25,941 bases of DNA from a virus. The position numbers were made by a program, and so were the translations under genes. The first letter of the stretch is position 1. Each line of letters opens with the position of its first letter. The notes below the pieces were generated by a model that was not told the origin of the DNA, searched no databases, and was given only the letters and a program-made list of their open reading frames with translations. Location: positions 1 to 25,941 of the IMG/VR virus record IMGVR_UViG_3300015371_000783. One strand, given 5' to 3'. Below, one piece after another: positions 1 through 6,295 of the stretch.

Positions 1-90
1 TATCAACATCGGTGGGAAACTGTGCTAAGAGAGTTGGAGGACTGCATCATGATCTGTGCCAACTGTCATAGGATTCGCCATGCCAAATGA
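1..90 (+). CDS. HNH endonuclease, C-terminal end (partial, runs off the left edge)
   Basis: The first frame is open from base 1 to a TGA at 88-90 and encodes 29 residues ending in ICANCHRIRHAK. A 'CxNCHR..H' ending after a 'W..VLRELEDC' helix is the usual C-terminus of small zinc-binding HNH endonucleases, where the two cysteines bind structural zinc and the His lies near the catalytic centre. No start is visible because the gene begins outside the window. Its last bases overlap the ATG at 80 of the next HNH gene, so the two nuclease genes are translationally coupled or were inserted as a pair. The fold is inferred from the short tail only. Confidence 0.6.
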   Translation, partial: YQHRWETVLRELEDCIMICANCHRIRHAK

Positions 91-562
91 TCCCACTGAC
101 GTGTTTAAGTATATCGACATGCTCGGTCCCTCTGACTGTTGGAGATGGAAGGGGCCGTGGGGTGGGCGTGCAACAGATAGACGCCCGTACTTCATGTCCA
201 ATGGTAGGCGAACAATGAGCTACCGATGGGTCTATGAACTAGTCAATGGTGTCTCAGTACCTGATGGACAGATGCTGCGACACACATGCGACAATGGATC
301 ATGGCCCATCGGTTGTTGTAATCCATACCATGTTGTCCCTGGCAATCATCAAGAGAACATGGATGACATGACAAGCAGAGATCGTCATGGACTGCCAAAG
401 ACAGCAAGGAATGGCATACGCAGGTTGCTCAGTGAGGGCAGGACACAACAAGAGATCGCTGACTTGTATGGCGTCTCACGAGAGACAGTCAGTGCCATCG
501 CCACTGGGAGGGTGTATAAGAGGGACAACACTGATGAGGAAGAAGGACGACGGGAAGAGTAA
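80..562 (+). CDS. HNH endonuclease with C-terminal helix-turn-helix
   Basis: The 160-residue product resembles phage HNH homing-type endonucleases. From the ATG at 80 it shows CW at 20-21, the H-T-C-D-N core at 68-72 and CCNPYH at 79-84, followed by an 'H-Q-E-N-M-D-D-M' helix at 90-97, which is the classic HNH finger ending in 'ENM.DM..R.RH'. Residues 121-143 (TQQEIADLYGVSRETVSAI) form a helix-turn-helix of the kind that gives such enzymes site specificity. An in-frame GTG at 56 would add 8 residues, but the ATG at 80 has AGGA 6 bases upstream, whereas GGAGG at 36-40 is 15 bases from the GTG. Expected activity is DNA nicking or cleavage with metal. It may be a free-standing mobile element or a packaging-linked HNH. 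Confidence 0.8.
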   Translation: MPNDPTDVFKYIDMLGPSDCWRWKGPWGGRATDRRPYFMSNGRRTMSYRWVYELVNGVSVPDGQMLRHTCDNGSWPIGCCNPYHVVPGNHQENMDDMTSRDRHGLPKTARNGIRRLLSEGRTQQEIADLYGVSRETVSAIATGRVYKRDNTDEEEGRREE

Positions 563-800
563 ATGCCCACACTGTGGTAATGGACCAGTCTATACAATAG
601 ACAGCCGTCACGACACCACATACCGAACACGACGCAAGTTGTGTACGTCATGCCATGAACGATGGAATACAATTGAAGTTCCAGAGGATCTGATCAGCAG
701 CATAATCAAACACCGAGTGCTGCTCGATAATATGAAGTTCACAATAGAACAAATACTCGGCACCAATCCTCTACTGAAAGCACACAACGATGAACAATGA
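534..800 (+). CDS. NrdR-type zinc-ribbon protein without ATP-cone
   Basis: An 88-residue protein overlapping the end of the HNH gene in another frame. AGGG at 521-524 lies 9 bases before the ATG at 534. Two CxxC pairs (C11/C14 and C37/C40) enclose 'IDSR....Y.TRRKLC', the arrangement of the N-terminal zinc ribbon of NrdR, the repressor of ribonucleotide reductase genes. NrdR proper is about 150 residues because an ATP-cone follows; here only about 45 unrelated residues follow the ribbon, so nucleotide sensing is not expected. It may be a DNA-binding regulator of host or phage genes, but the ribbon alone does not prove this. A longer reading frame extends back to 387 but runs entirely through the HNH gene and has no better start. 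Confidence 0.7.
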   Translation: MRKKDDGKSKCPHCGNGPVYTIDSRHDTTYRTRRKLCTSCHERWNTIEVPEDLISSIIKHRVLLDNMKFTIEQILGTNPLLKAHNDEQ

Positions 801-1044
801 GATGCAACTGCAATGGACTAAGGAAGGTGGCACCTTCAAGGACGCACATGGCACCAAATGCAGGATATCACCTGCTAACTGGATAGGCAAAAGCCACATC
901 TACATCACTGCCGTATCCGGTGCAGTTGTGTTATCCGCTGAGATGTGTGCCGAACTCGCATTGGTTCTTGGCTATGTGGCATTCACCAATGGTGAGTTGC
1001 CTGAGCCAGACACAGATCAACCAACAGCAAAGGAGGATACATGA
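790..1044 (+). CDS. Small hypothetical protein
   Basis: An 84-residue acidic-ended protein that I do not recognise. It overlaps the zinc-ribbon gene by 11 bases, as expected for a coupled operon gene. The central stretch around residues 45-65 (SAEMCAELALVLGYVAF) is an amphipathic or hydrophobic helix, and the C-terminus is rich in Glu, Asp and Pro. An in-frame ATG at 802 is an alternative start. No signal peptide or metal motif is seen. Its stop codon is overlapped by an ATG preceded by a perfect AGGAGG (see the micro-ORF at 1041). Confidence 0.6.
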   Translation: MNNEMQLQWTKEGGTFKDAHGTKCRISPANWIGKSHIYITAVSGAVVLSAEMCAELALVLGYVAFTNGELPEPDTDQPTAKEDT

Positions 1045-1064
1045 CCGCAGCGCAGCCGCGCTGA
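1041..1064 (+). other. Seven-codon micro-ORF behind a perfect ribosome binding site
   Basis: AGGAGG at 1031-1036 stands 4 bases before an ATG at 1041 that overlaps the previous stop as ATGA. This is the layout of a normal downstream gene, but the frame closes after seven codons (MTAAQPR). A 6-bp hairpin (CAGCGC 1048-1053 with GCGCTG 1058-1063, loop AGCC) lies inside it. It could be a leader peptide, or the start of a gene cut off when the following PEP-CTERM gene was acquired. Translation is not proven. Confidence 0.35.
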
Positions 1065-1096
1065 AATGAGGAATTGTATAAACAAACGGAGAGAAC

Positions 1097-1744
1097 ATGA
1101 AACAACTACTACTCGCAACAGCTGCAAGCATCGGGATGCTGGCATCTGCGAATGCAGCCAACATCGTAACATTGGCACAGACTAGCAACTCCAACACAGT
1201 GACAGCCACTGCGAATGGAGGAGGAACACAGACGACATTGGATATCACCAATGCGACTGTGGCCATTGGTCAGTTCCTTGGGCCTAATCCACTGAATGCA
1301 TTCTTTGGCTTGGATGCAACGAGCACAGACTCAGCTACACAGGTGCTGAATGCAGTGATCCAGCACTATGCAGGCAACTTCTGTCTCACATCCGCAGTGA
1401 ACTGTGGTGGCACTAACTACCTGTCAGGCACATTCACTGATGCTGCATTCGGTGGTCTCGGTGGTCCTGGCCTTGTCGTCAATGTCAACAATCCACCTGA
1501 TACACTGAATCTCACATCGTCTGTGATCCCTGCTGAGGCATTGCAGCCGCCTAACTCGTTTGGCCTTGGCTTCACTAATCTGTCACCTGCATTGTCGATC
1601 GTTGGTTCAACCATCGCGTCGTTCACTGCATCGTTCAGTGGCACTGCATCTGCATCCACTATCAATGTGCCTGAGCCTGCATCTATGGCTGTGCTTGGCT
1701 TCGGTCTGCTTGGTCTTGGCTTGATCCGCTATCGTCATAGCTAG
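1097..1744 (+). CDS. Secreted PEP-CTERM sorting-domain protein
   Basis: A 215-residue exported protein. Residues 1-20 are a Sec signal peptide (Lys, hydrophobic core, small residues ending ANA). Residues 191-215 carry a complete PEP-CTERM signal: VPEPASMAVLGF, a hydrophobic transmembrane stretch and a basic tail RYRHS. In Gram-negative bacteria that make exopolysaccharide, exosortase (EpsH/XrtA type) recognises VPEP and processes such proteins for surface display or release. The mature part is rich in Thr, Ser, Asn, Ala and Gly, with two cysteines in the middle, and I recognise no catalytic domain. GGAGAG at 1088-1093 precedes the ATG. A terminator-like hairpin follows the stop, so it may be an independent moron-type cargo gene. 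Its base use is like its neighbours, which argues against very recent transfer. No exosortase gene is in the window, so host machinery would be required. Confidence 0.85.
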   Translation: MKQLLLATAASIGMLASANAANIVTLAQTSNSNTVTATANGGGTQTTLDITNATVAIGQFLGPNPLNAFFGLDATSTDSATQVLNAVIQHYAGNFCLTSAVNCGGTNYLSGTFTDAAFGGLGGPGLVVNVNNPPDTLNLTSSVIPAEALQPPNSFGLGFTNLSPALSIVGSTIASFTASFSGTASASTINVPEPASMAVLGFGLLGLGLIRYRHS

Positions 1745-1753
1745 TTGACTATG

Positions 1754-1788
1754 GGCCTCGGTGTTCATGCATCGGGGCCTTTGTCATT
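1754..1788 (+). terminator. Probable intrinsic terminator after the PEP-CTERM gene
   Basis: GGCCTCG at 1754-1760 pairs with CGGGGCC at 1773-1779 (7 bp with one G-U, 12-base loop), followed by a T-rich run TTTGTCATTT. It lies 10 bases after the stop codon. The T-run is interrupted, so termination may be partial and the next gene may still be read through. Confidence 0.5.
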
Positions 1789-1799
1789 TGGGGAATGTC

Positions 1800-3752
1800 A
1801 TGTATCCATACATCATCTATGTACCTGCGCCTGATCTGCAACAGCTATTCCTACCAGCCGAGTCACCACCGACTGAACCGCCTGATCCAGTCGCTGAGCC
1901 AAGTGTGCATATAGAGTTCAATGGCTTCAGCGCAATGTTCAACTCTGGTGATGGTGTGGAACTAGATTCATACCATGATCCATCAGGTGCATTCATCCAA
2001 CGATGCATCGTGTGCACCAGTGATACCCTCCCAGGATTCCGTGCCATCTATCGACCAGATGAGAAGAGCATCCGTGAGGAGTGGGTGTTCGAATATGGTG
2101 ATCCATGGATAGACCCACCAACTGCCAATGCACCGCCATACAAAGTGACCATCACACTACGCGATGGAACAACTGTAACCATGGAAGCACCAGTCGGTCA
2201 CTTCTGGTACTCTCGTTGGCGTTGGCAATCAACACCACGTCCTGTGCGTCGCACATACGATCAACTAGCAGCACAGAACCTCATCCCGCACTTCGACACT
2301 ACAGGACTTGTCTTTGGCAATATAGCGACTGTGAGTAACTACACACCCATGGCATACTGTGGCCTACCACCTGGACAGACACAGACAGGTGCATATCCCG
2401 GCCTCGGCATCCAGACAGGATGGCAAACTCAATACCTCACACGTGGTGCACCTGAGTCTTCATTCCGCAACCAAGCAGAGGCCAGTGGCACATACCAAGC
2501 CCATGTGCGTGATACTCGGACACATGCACCAATCAATCTGATAGACGACTATCCCAAGGCCACCATGTATGCGGCCAGCACGGGCACACCGTTCATACCG
2601 CGTGGTCCAGGCGAGAACATCACCGATCAAGGCCACATGCCATCGGTGTCGTATGTCCCATTCCTACTCACTGGTGATCCCTATTATCTAGAGGAGATGC
2701 AGTTCTGGGCCAACCAGAACATGCTGGCTATGCCTGGGAACAGCAGTCGATTCATGGTCTCAGGCAGATACCTTGCATGGCCACTGCGTGCATTGTATGA
2801 ATGCTACATCGCCACGCCTGACACTGTGCCCACGTGGTTCCTCACCAAGTCCTATTGGCTATCATGGGTAGACAAGTGCCGTGGTTTCGTAGAGACACGA
2901 ATGGCAAACAACAGTGATCCATTCTACTATGTGTTCCATACGATCCCTGACACTGGTCAAGTCACTGATCGTGATCCGAACAAAACTGGTGATCACGTAT
3001 GGCAACAGGCCATGTTGCATCTGGTTGCTGCATGGATCGCGTGCACACGGAGCGAATGGATAGAGTCAGCCGAGTGGTTGATCCATAATAGCATAGGACG
3101 ATCAGGCAAGAATGCCGGTTGGTGCAGATCACGTCCTGCTCCATACCACATCCGACTGCAACATGCCTCTGTGCTTCGTGAGGCAATGAACACAACTACT
3201 GATGTGATGCGTATTCAGTATCGACAGGACTTCCAATCCGGTGACACTGTGCGTATCGACTCTGAAGTATTTGTGTTGAAAACAGTATCGCCTGATGGAC
3301 TCGACTGGACATTTGAGAAGAGAACGAAGCCAGCCAATCATGCAACTAAGGCAGCAGTGTATGGCGACAAGTGCTTATCATGGGCTGAGGCTGCTCAGGT
3401 CAATGTGCTAACCTATGGATGGGATGATACAGCTGACAACGATCACTTCTCTTCAAAGACAACAGACATAACCTATCACAGCTACATGCGTGCTGCATTG
3501 GCTCAGGCCATACATGCTGGATTAGATGTGCCAGGACTGGTGGAGGCATATGAATATATGGACAGCGAGATGCGAAGGCTGGTTGCATCCAAGAAGTTGT
3601 TTGTTGGAGATAATTGGTGTGTTGTCCCTGCTGTTGGTGCCGTGCAGCGTCGTTATGCTCATCGTAGTGATGAGTCTGATCCTCAGCACAACTGGGAAAT
3701 GAGTGCACTGCTTGATGAAGTAAGAACAGAGGATGGAGATCCAGATGCCTAG
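1800..3752 (+). CDS. Large hypothetical protein, possible alpha/alpha-toroid (glycan-active or tail-related)
   Basis: A 650-residue protein. The ATG at 1800 has GGGGAA at 1790-1795; an in-frame GTG at 1761 lies inside the upstream terminator and is rejected. The N-terminal 200 residues are Pro-rich and beta-like. From about residue 270 the chain becomes helical and aromatic-rich, with segments such as SYVPFLLTGDPYYLEEMQFW and GRYLAWPLRALYECYIATPD. Repeats of this kind (hydrophobic helix, 'TGD.YYL', long helix) recall alpha/alpha-barrel proteins such as polysaccharide lyases and glycoside hydrolases. A beta segment at about 485-530 interrupts the helical part. No catalytic residues can be assigned with confidence, and there is no signal peptide. 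It lies outside the structural block, next to the PEP-CTERM gene, so a depolymerase, a host-surface protein or an unusual tail protein are all possible. The fold is an inference. Confidence 0.45.
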   Translation: MYPYIIYVPAPDLQQLFLPAESPPTEPPDPVAEPSVHIEFNGFSAMFNSGDGVELDSYHDPSGAFIQRCIVCTSDTLPGFRAIYRPDEKSIREEWVFEYGDPWIDPPTANAPPYKVTITLRDGTTVTMEAPVGHFWYSRWRWQSTPRPVRRTYDQLAAQNLIPHFDTTGLVFGNIATVSNYTPMAYCGLPPGQTQTGAYPGLGIQTGWQTQYLTRGAPESSFRNQAEASGTYQAHVRDTRTHAPINLIDDYPKATMYAASTGTPFIPRGPGENITDQGHMPSVSYVPFLLTGDPYYLEEMQFWANQNMLAMPGNSSRFMVSGRYLAWPLRALYECYIATPDTVPTWFLTKSYWLSWVDKCRGFVETRMANNSDPFYYVFHTIPDTGQVTDRDPNKTGDHVWQQAMLHLVAAWIACTRSEWIESAEWLIHNSIGRSGKNAGWCRSRPAPYHIRLQHASVLREAMNTTTDVMRIQYRQDFQSGDTVRIDSEVFVLKTVSPDGLDWTFEKRTKPANHATKAAVYGDKCLSWAEAAQVNVLTYGWDDTADNDHFSSKTTDITYHSYMRAALAQAIHAGLDVPGLVEAYEYMDSEMRRLVASKKLFVGDNWCVVPAVGAVQRRYAHRSDESDPQHNWEMSALLDEVRTEDGDPDA

Positions 3753-3770
3753 TGTTGGAGGAGATAGCCA

Positions 3771-3965
3771 ATGCCAACCGTAAGTAGGGCACAGCAACGA
3801 TTGATGCATGGTATTGCATCAGGCAATATCAAGCCGACCAAAGGCAAACCAAGTGTGAAAGTCGCTAGGGAGTTCGTGGCCGCCGATCATAAGCGTGGTG
3901 CGAAGAAGCTGCCACAGAATGTAGGTGGTGCTATTGTCCGGAACAAGTCTGTGGAGGAGATGTGA
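3771..3965 (+). CDS. Small basic DUF3008-like phage protein
   Basis: A 64-residue basic protein with GGAGGAG at 3757-3763, 7 bases before the ATG. Its start, 'SRAQQRLMHGIASG', and the following 'KGKPSVKVAREFVAADHKRG' match the pattern of small phage proteins that begin 'SKAQQRLM...' and contain 'VAKEF..AD', which are often labelled DUF3008. Their function is unknown. The stop codon overlaps the next ATG as TGATG, so the two genes are coupled. Family assignment rests on pattern memory only. Confidence 0.6.
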   Translation: MPTVSRAQQRLMHGIASGNIKPTKGKPSVKVAREFVAADHKRGAKKLPQNVGGAIVRNKSVEEM

Positions 3966-4849
3966 TGGATAATCCATTTGCTGAATACAACACTGACAAG
4001 TCAAGCATCCTATTCCCTGTCGCTGAGCGGCCACTCGGTTGGCTCAACATGAAGCTCGGTGAATACCAGAAGATGAAGACACACAAGGCAATCATCCGAG
4101 TCAACGAGAAAGGTGATGGTGCTATCCTGCTGAATGTGGTTGGTCATGGATACAGGATCATCCACAACAAAGAGCTGTTCACATCCATTGAACAATGCAT
4201 GGTCAATGAGATGCTGCCTGAGCACTTCGTTGGTCTACAAGTGCGTGACAGCGTATCAGGTTGGGGACGTATATGCTTTCGTGAATACGTGTTCCCAGCC
4301 ATCAAGTGTCGGCTGTCACACAATCAGAGCGACATTGGCTTCCGCATCATCGTGCAGAATGGCTATGGCGGTAGTGCACTCCGCATACATAGTGGAGCAA
4401 TTGACTTCTTCTGTCTCAATGGCATGATCCATGGCGAGTTCACTAGCACCTATCGTCGTCACACCAGCGGCATCATGATCGGCAACCTCACCAACACGAT
4501 CCATGAGTCACTGACACAGTTCGCATCGCAACAGATAATATGGAACAAATGGGTCAATACACCAGTGAAGGTGGATGCTGTTGCTGAGTTGTTCGACAAG
4601 GTGAGCACCAGCATCAGGATGCGTGAAGGTCTGCTCGCACAGTACGAGCGTGAGAGCGACTCACGAGGCAAAACACTGTGGTCCGTCTATAGTGCCATGA
4701 CTCACTATGCATCGCATCATGATGGTCAGTTCACACTGCGTAAGTCAGTGGAGGATGCAGACACAGTTGCCAGCACGATGTTGACACGTGAGTTGAATGT
4801 AGCCAAGTGGCTGAACTTGCCGGAGTTCAAGAAACTGGAAGATGCATAA
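3965..4849 (+). CDS. DUF932 family phage/plasmid protein
   Basis: A 294-residue protein. The central block around residues 135-165, 'NGYGGSALRIHSGAIDFFCLNGM' (from residue 138 onward) followed by RRHTSG, is the signature of DUF932 (phage/plasmid-like protein, TIGR03299 group), in which 'N.YDGS..L....G.FR..CSNG' precedes 'RHT'. Members are common in phages and plasmids near replication and recombination genes, and their biochemical role is not settled. The length fits the family. The ATG at 3965 has GGAGGAG at 3953-3959; a GTG one codon earlier at 3962 is also in frame. The C-terminal third is helical and Arg/Glu-rich. It overlaps the next gene by 8 bases. Confidence 0.8.
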   Translation: MDNPFAEYNTDKSSILFPVAERPLGWLNMKLGEYQKMKTHKAIIRVNEKGDGAILLNVVGHGYRIIHNKELFTSIEQCMVNEMLPEHFVGLQVRDSVSGWGRICFREYVFPAIKCRLSHNQSDIGFRIIVQNGYGGSALRIHSGAIDFFCLNGMIHGEFTSTYRRHTSGIMIGNLTNTIHESLTQFASQQIIWNKWVNTPVKVDAVAELFDKVSTSIRMREGLLAQYERESDSRGKTLWSVYSAMTHYASHHDGQFTLRKSVEDADTVASTMLTRELNVAKWLNLPEFKKLEDA

Positions 4850-5087
4850 CCACACATGGTGGTTGGCATTGGCTATAGCTGTTGAATTGATAGAACTCCA
4901 TGGACCTGATGGCCAAGTTGCGTATGTCAACACGCATGAGATCAGCACATTGCGATCTCCGACAACACGTGACTTGGCTACTCACTTTACGAAGGGAGCA
5001 CACTGCATTGTAGTGACAACCAATGGTAAGTTTATCGCAACAACCGAATCTTGTTTGGAGATTCGCAACGCGATACTAGGTAAATAA
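4842..5087 (+). CDS. Small FlbD-like hypothetical protein
   Basis: An 81-residue protein overlapping the DUF932 gene by 8 bases. From residue 16 it reads IELHGPDGQVAYVN, then 'I', and later HCIVVTTNGKFIATTESCLE. This 'I.L....G....N...I......I...NGK...V.ES..E' layout is that of the small beta proteins of the FlbD-like family, which are frequent in phages. Residues 6-17 (WWLALAIAVELI) are hydrophobic and not part of that family, so the true start may be internal, for instance the TTG at 4887, although no good ribosome site precedes it. The function is unknown. Confidence 0.55.
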   Translation: MHNHTWWLALAIAVELIELHGPDGQVAYVNTHEISTLRSPTTRDLATHFTKGAHCIVVTTNGKFIATTESCLEIRNAILGK

Positions 5088-5088
5088 C

Positions 5089-5117
5089 TTGACATAAGGG
5101 CATCAGTGTGGTATAAT
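5089..5117 (+). promoter_or_regulatory. Consensus sigma70 promoter with extended -10
   Basis: TTGACA at 5089-5094 and TATAAT at 5112-5117 are separated by exactly 17 bases, and TGG directly before the -10 gives the TGn extension. All 12 hexamer positions match the consensus. It sits in the 58-bp gap before the gene at 5146 and should start RNA near 5124. It is the only such match I noticed in the window and probably drives the replication block by host RNA polymerase. Confidence 0.88.
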
Positions 5118-5145
5118 ACTTACATAATGAAGAAAGGAATGTGCA

Positions 5146-5595
5146 ATGTCTATGACAAGTCGCATCAAGAATAAGCTGATGAGCAACATCAACAGCGTGT
5201 TCGGTGTGATTGGAACAACGACTGAAACACGACCAACAAGGATATCCAAGAACAACACCGCTCTCGTCGCATGGGAGTTCTTCGTAGCCAGCCATCTACA
5301 GACGATGGCACAAGCACGGCGCAAAAAAGCACGTGAACTGGCAATCGAAGCCGGTGTTCTGTTTGATTCCGATAAAGAACCACGTGATCCTGGCACCAAT
5401 GATACGGTGTATGAGGATGAGAACATGTTCATCACTGTCACAGTGAAGAACCCGGCCACACGTATCAACACAGACATTCTGCTAGAACAACTAGTTGGCA
5501 AAGTAAGCAAACAAGTGTTGGATGATGCAGTAGCCAAGGCAACATTCGAGACTAAGCCTGCACATGAGTTCAAGGTGACACTTCGCACAGAATGA
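5146..5595 (+). CDS. Hypothetical early phage protein
   Basis: A 149-residue charged protein, the first gene behind the consensus promoter, with AAAGGA at 5133-5138 and the recurring GTGCAATG start context. An in-frame ATG at 5152 is possible. Residues 40-68 form a helix rich in Ala, Arg and Lys; residues 85-150 look alpha/beta, with FITVTVKNPATRINTD and LLEQLVGKVSKQVLDDAVAKA. It resembles unnamed phage proteins encoded near recombination genes, but I cannot give a function. The position suggests an early, strongly expressed product. There is no signal peptide or cysteine-based metal site. Confidence 0.7.
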   Translation: MSMTSRIKNKLMSNINSVFGVIGTTTETRPTRISKNNTALVAWEFFVASHLQTMAQARRKKARELAIEAGVLFDSDKEPRDPGTNDTVYEDENMFITVTVKNPATRINTDILLEQLVGKVSKQVLDDAVAKATFETKPAHEFKVTLRTE

Positions 5596-5649
5596 GTTGA
5601 CTATAAGTATGTGGAAGGGGCAAGCTATGCCCTTTCCACGGAGGTCAAC
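5596..5649 (+). promoter_or_regulatory. Long hairpin enclosing the ribosome site of the next gene
   Basis: GTGGAAGGGGCA at 5611-5622 pairs with TGCCCTTTCCAC at 5628-5639: 12 bp with one G-U pair and a 5-base loop AGCTA. Outside it, GTTGAC at 5596-5601 can pair with GTCAAC at 5644-5649, which touches the GGAGG (5640-5644) of the gene starting at 5653. There is no T-run, so translational control or RNA processing is more likely than termination. Confidence 0.6.
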
Positions 5650-5652
5650 CAC

Positions 5653-5934
5653 ATGGCAATGGTGATTAACTTGTCAGACGCAAGAAAAGAACGAGCGAAG
5701 ATCACCCCTAATCGACGCACGTATGAACATGGGGGACAGAAGTACACTTGTATGTTCGATCCCAATGCTCCCAAAGGCAAGCAATGGGTGTGGTTCGTGA
5801 ACTATGTGCACACCATTCGATTGGTAAGCTCAGCACCAACCATGGAAGCAGCATCCGTCAAAGCACGTAAGGAAATCCATGGGCTGAACAAAACATTCGG
5901 CAAGATCGAAGAGGATGATGTGCATGGTTCATGA
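5653..5934 (+). CDS. Small hypothetical protein
   Basis: A 93-residue protein that I do not recognise. The ATG at 5653 follows GGAGG (5640-5644) by 8 bases; an earlier in-frame GTG at 5611 lies inside the 12-bp hairpin and is unlikely. The middle of the protein, around residues 25-55 (QKYTCMFDP, then QWVWFVNYVHTIRLV), is beta-rich and aromatic, followed by a helix (ASVKARKEIHGL) and an acidic end. It is probably a small cytoplasmic DNA-metabolism or regulatory protein, but nothing specific can be said. It overlaps the next gene. Confidence 0.6.
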   Translation: MAMVINLSDARKERAKITPNRRTYEHGGQKYTCMFDPNAPKGKQWVWFVNYVHTIRLVSSAPTMEAASVKARKEIHGLNKTFGKIEEDDVHGS

Positions 5935-6295
5935 CGAAACAACGGTATGCTCAGGGGATGAGACAGTTGATCAATTTGATACTCCTACTGAGCGTGCCAC
6001 AATCAATCAACTCACTGTTGATCAGCTAGACGAATGGCTCGGTAGGATACGACAACGTAGACTAGTCGCAGTGAAAAAGCTGGAAGCAGCAGCCAAGGTG
6101 CGTGCTGACGCTGTGCGATTGGAGGCATTCCTCAAATTAGAGAAGGCCATTGCGACAACACGACGCGCATTGATGAAACTGGAAGAACAAGACGCCAAGG
6201 TAGAGAAGCTGATCCATCGCTGTCGGATATTAGCGATGGCCGCACAATTGGAAGTGGGGATGGAAGAAGAGGAGGAACAGGATGCCGCCCCCTAA
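5924..6295 (+). CDS. Coiled-coil hypothetical protein
   Basis: A 123-residue protein dominated by helices. After an acidic N-terminus, residues about 30-115 are a nearly continuous Leu/Ala/Lys/Arg/Glu coiled coil, ending in a Glu-rich stretch. ATGs at 5915 and 5918 are also in frame, but GAGG at 5911-5914 is too close to them and stands 9 bases before the ATG at 5924, whose context TGTGCATG resembles the start motif of other genes here. It overlaps both neighbours, consistent with coupled translation. The role is unknown; a multimerising or scaffold-type protein is possible. Confidence 0.6.
   Translation: MVHDETTVCSGDETVDQFDTPTERATINQLTVDQLDEWLGRIRQRRLVAVKKLEAAAKVRADAVRLEAFLKLEKAIATTRRALMKLEEQDAKVEKLIHRCRILAMAAQLEVGMEEEEEQDAAP

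Noticed and set aside
387-533. N-terminal extension of the zinc-ribbon protein
   Set aside because: The extra 49 codons overlap the HNH gene and do not resemble the NrdR family; the ATG at 534 has a proper ribosome site and gives a zinc ribbon near the N-terminus, as expected.
1761-1799. GTG start at 1761 for the large protein
   Set aside because: It lies in the loop of the terminator hairpin and lacks a ribosome site; the ATG at 1800 follows GGGGAA.
3400-3819. 139-codon minus-strand frame over the end of the large protein gene
   Set aside because: A His/Gln/Leu/Cys-rich shadow product; the plus-strand frame continues with ordinary composition and a good downstream ribosome site.
5103-5588. 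161-codon open frame on the minus strand opposite the early gene at 5146
   Set aside because: It covers the early gene and its promoter in antisense, has a Ser/Val/Leu-rich product without motifs and no ribosome site, and no other minus-strand gene lies in this half.
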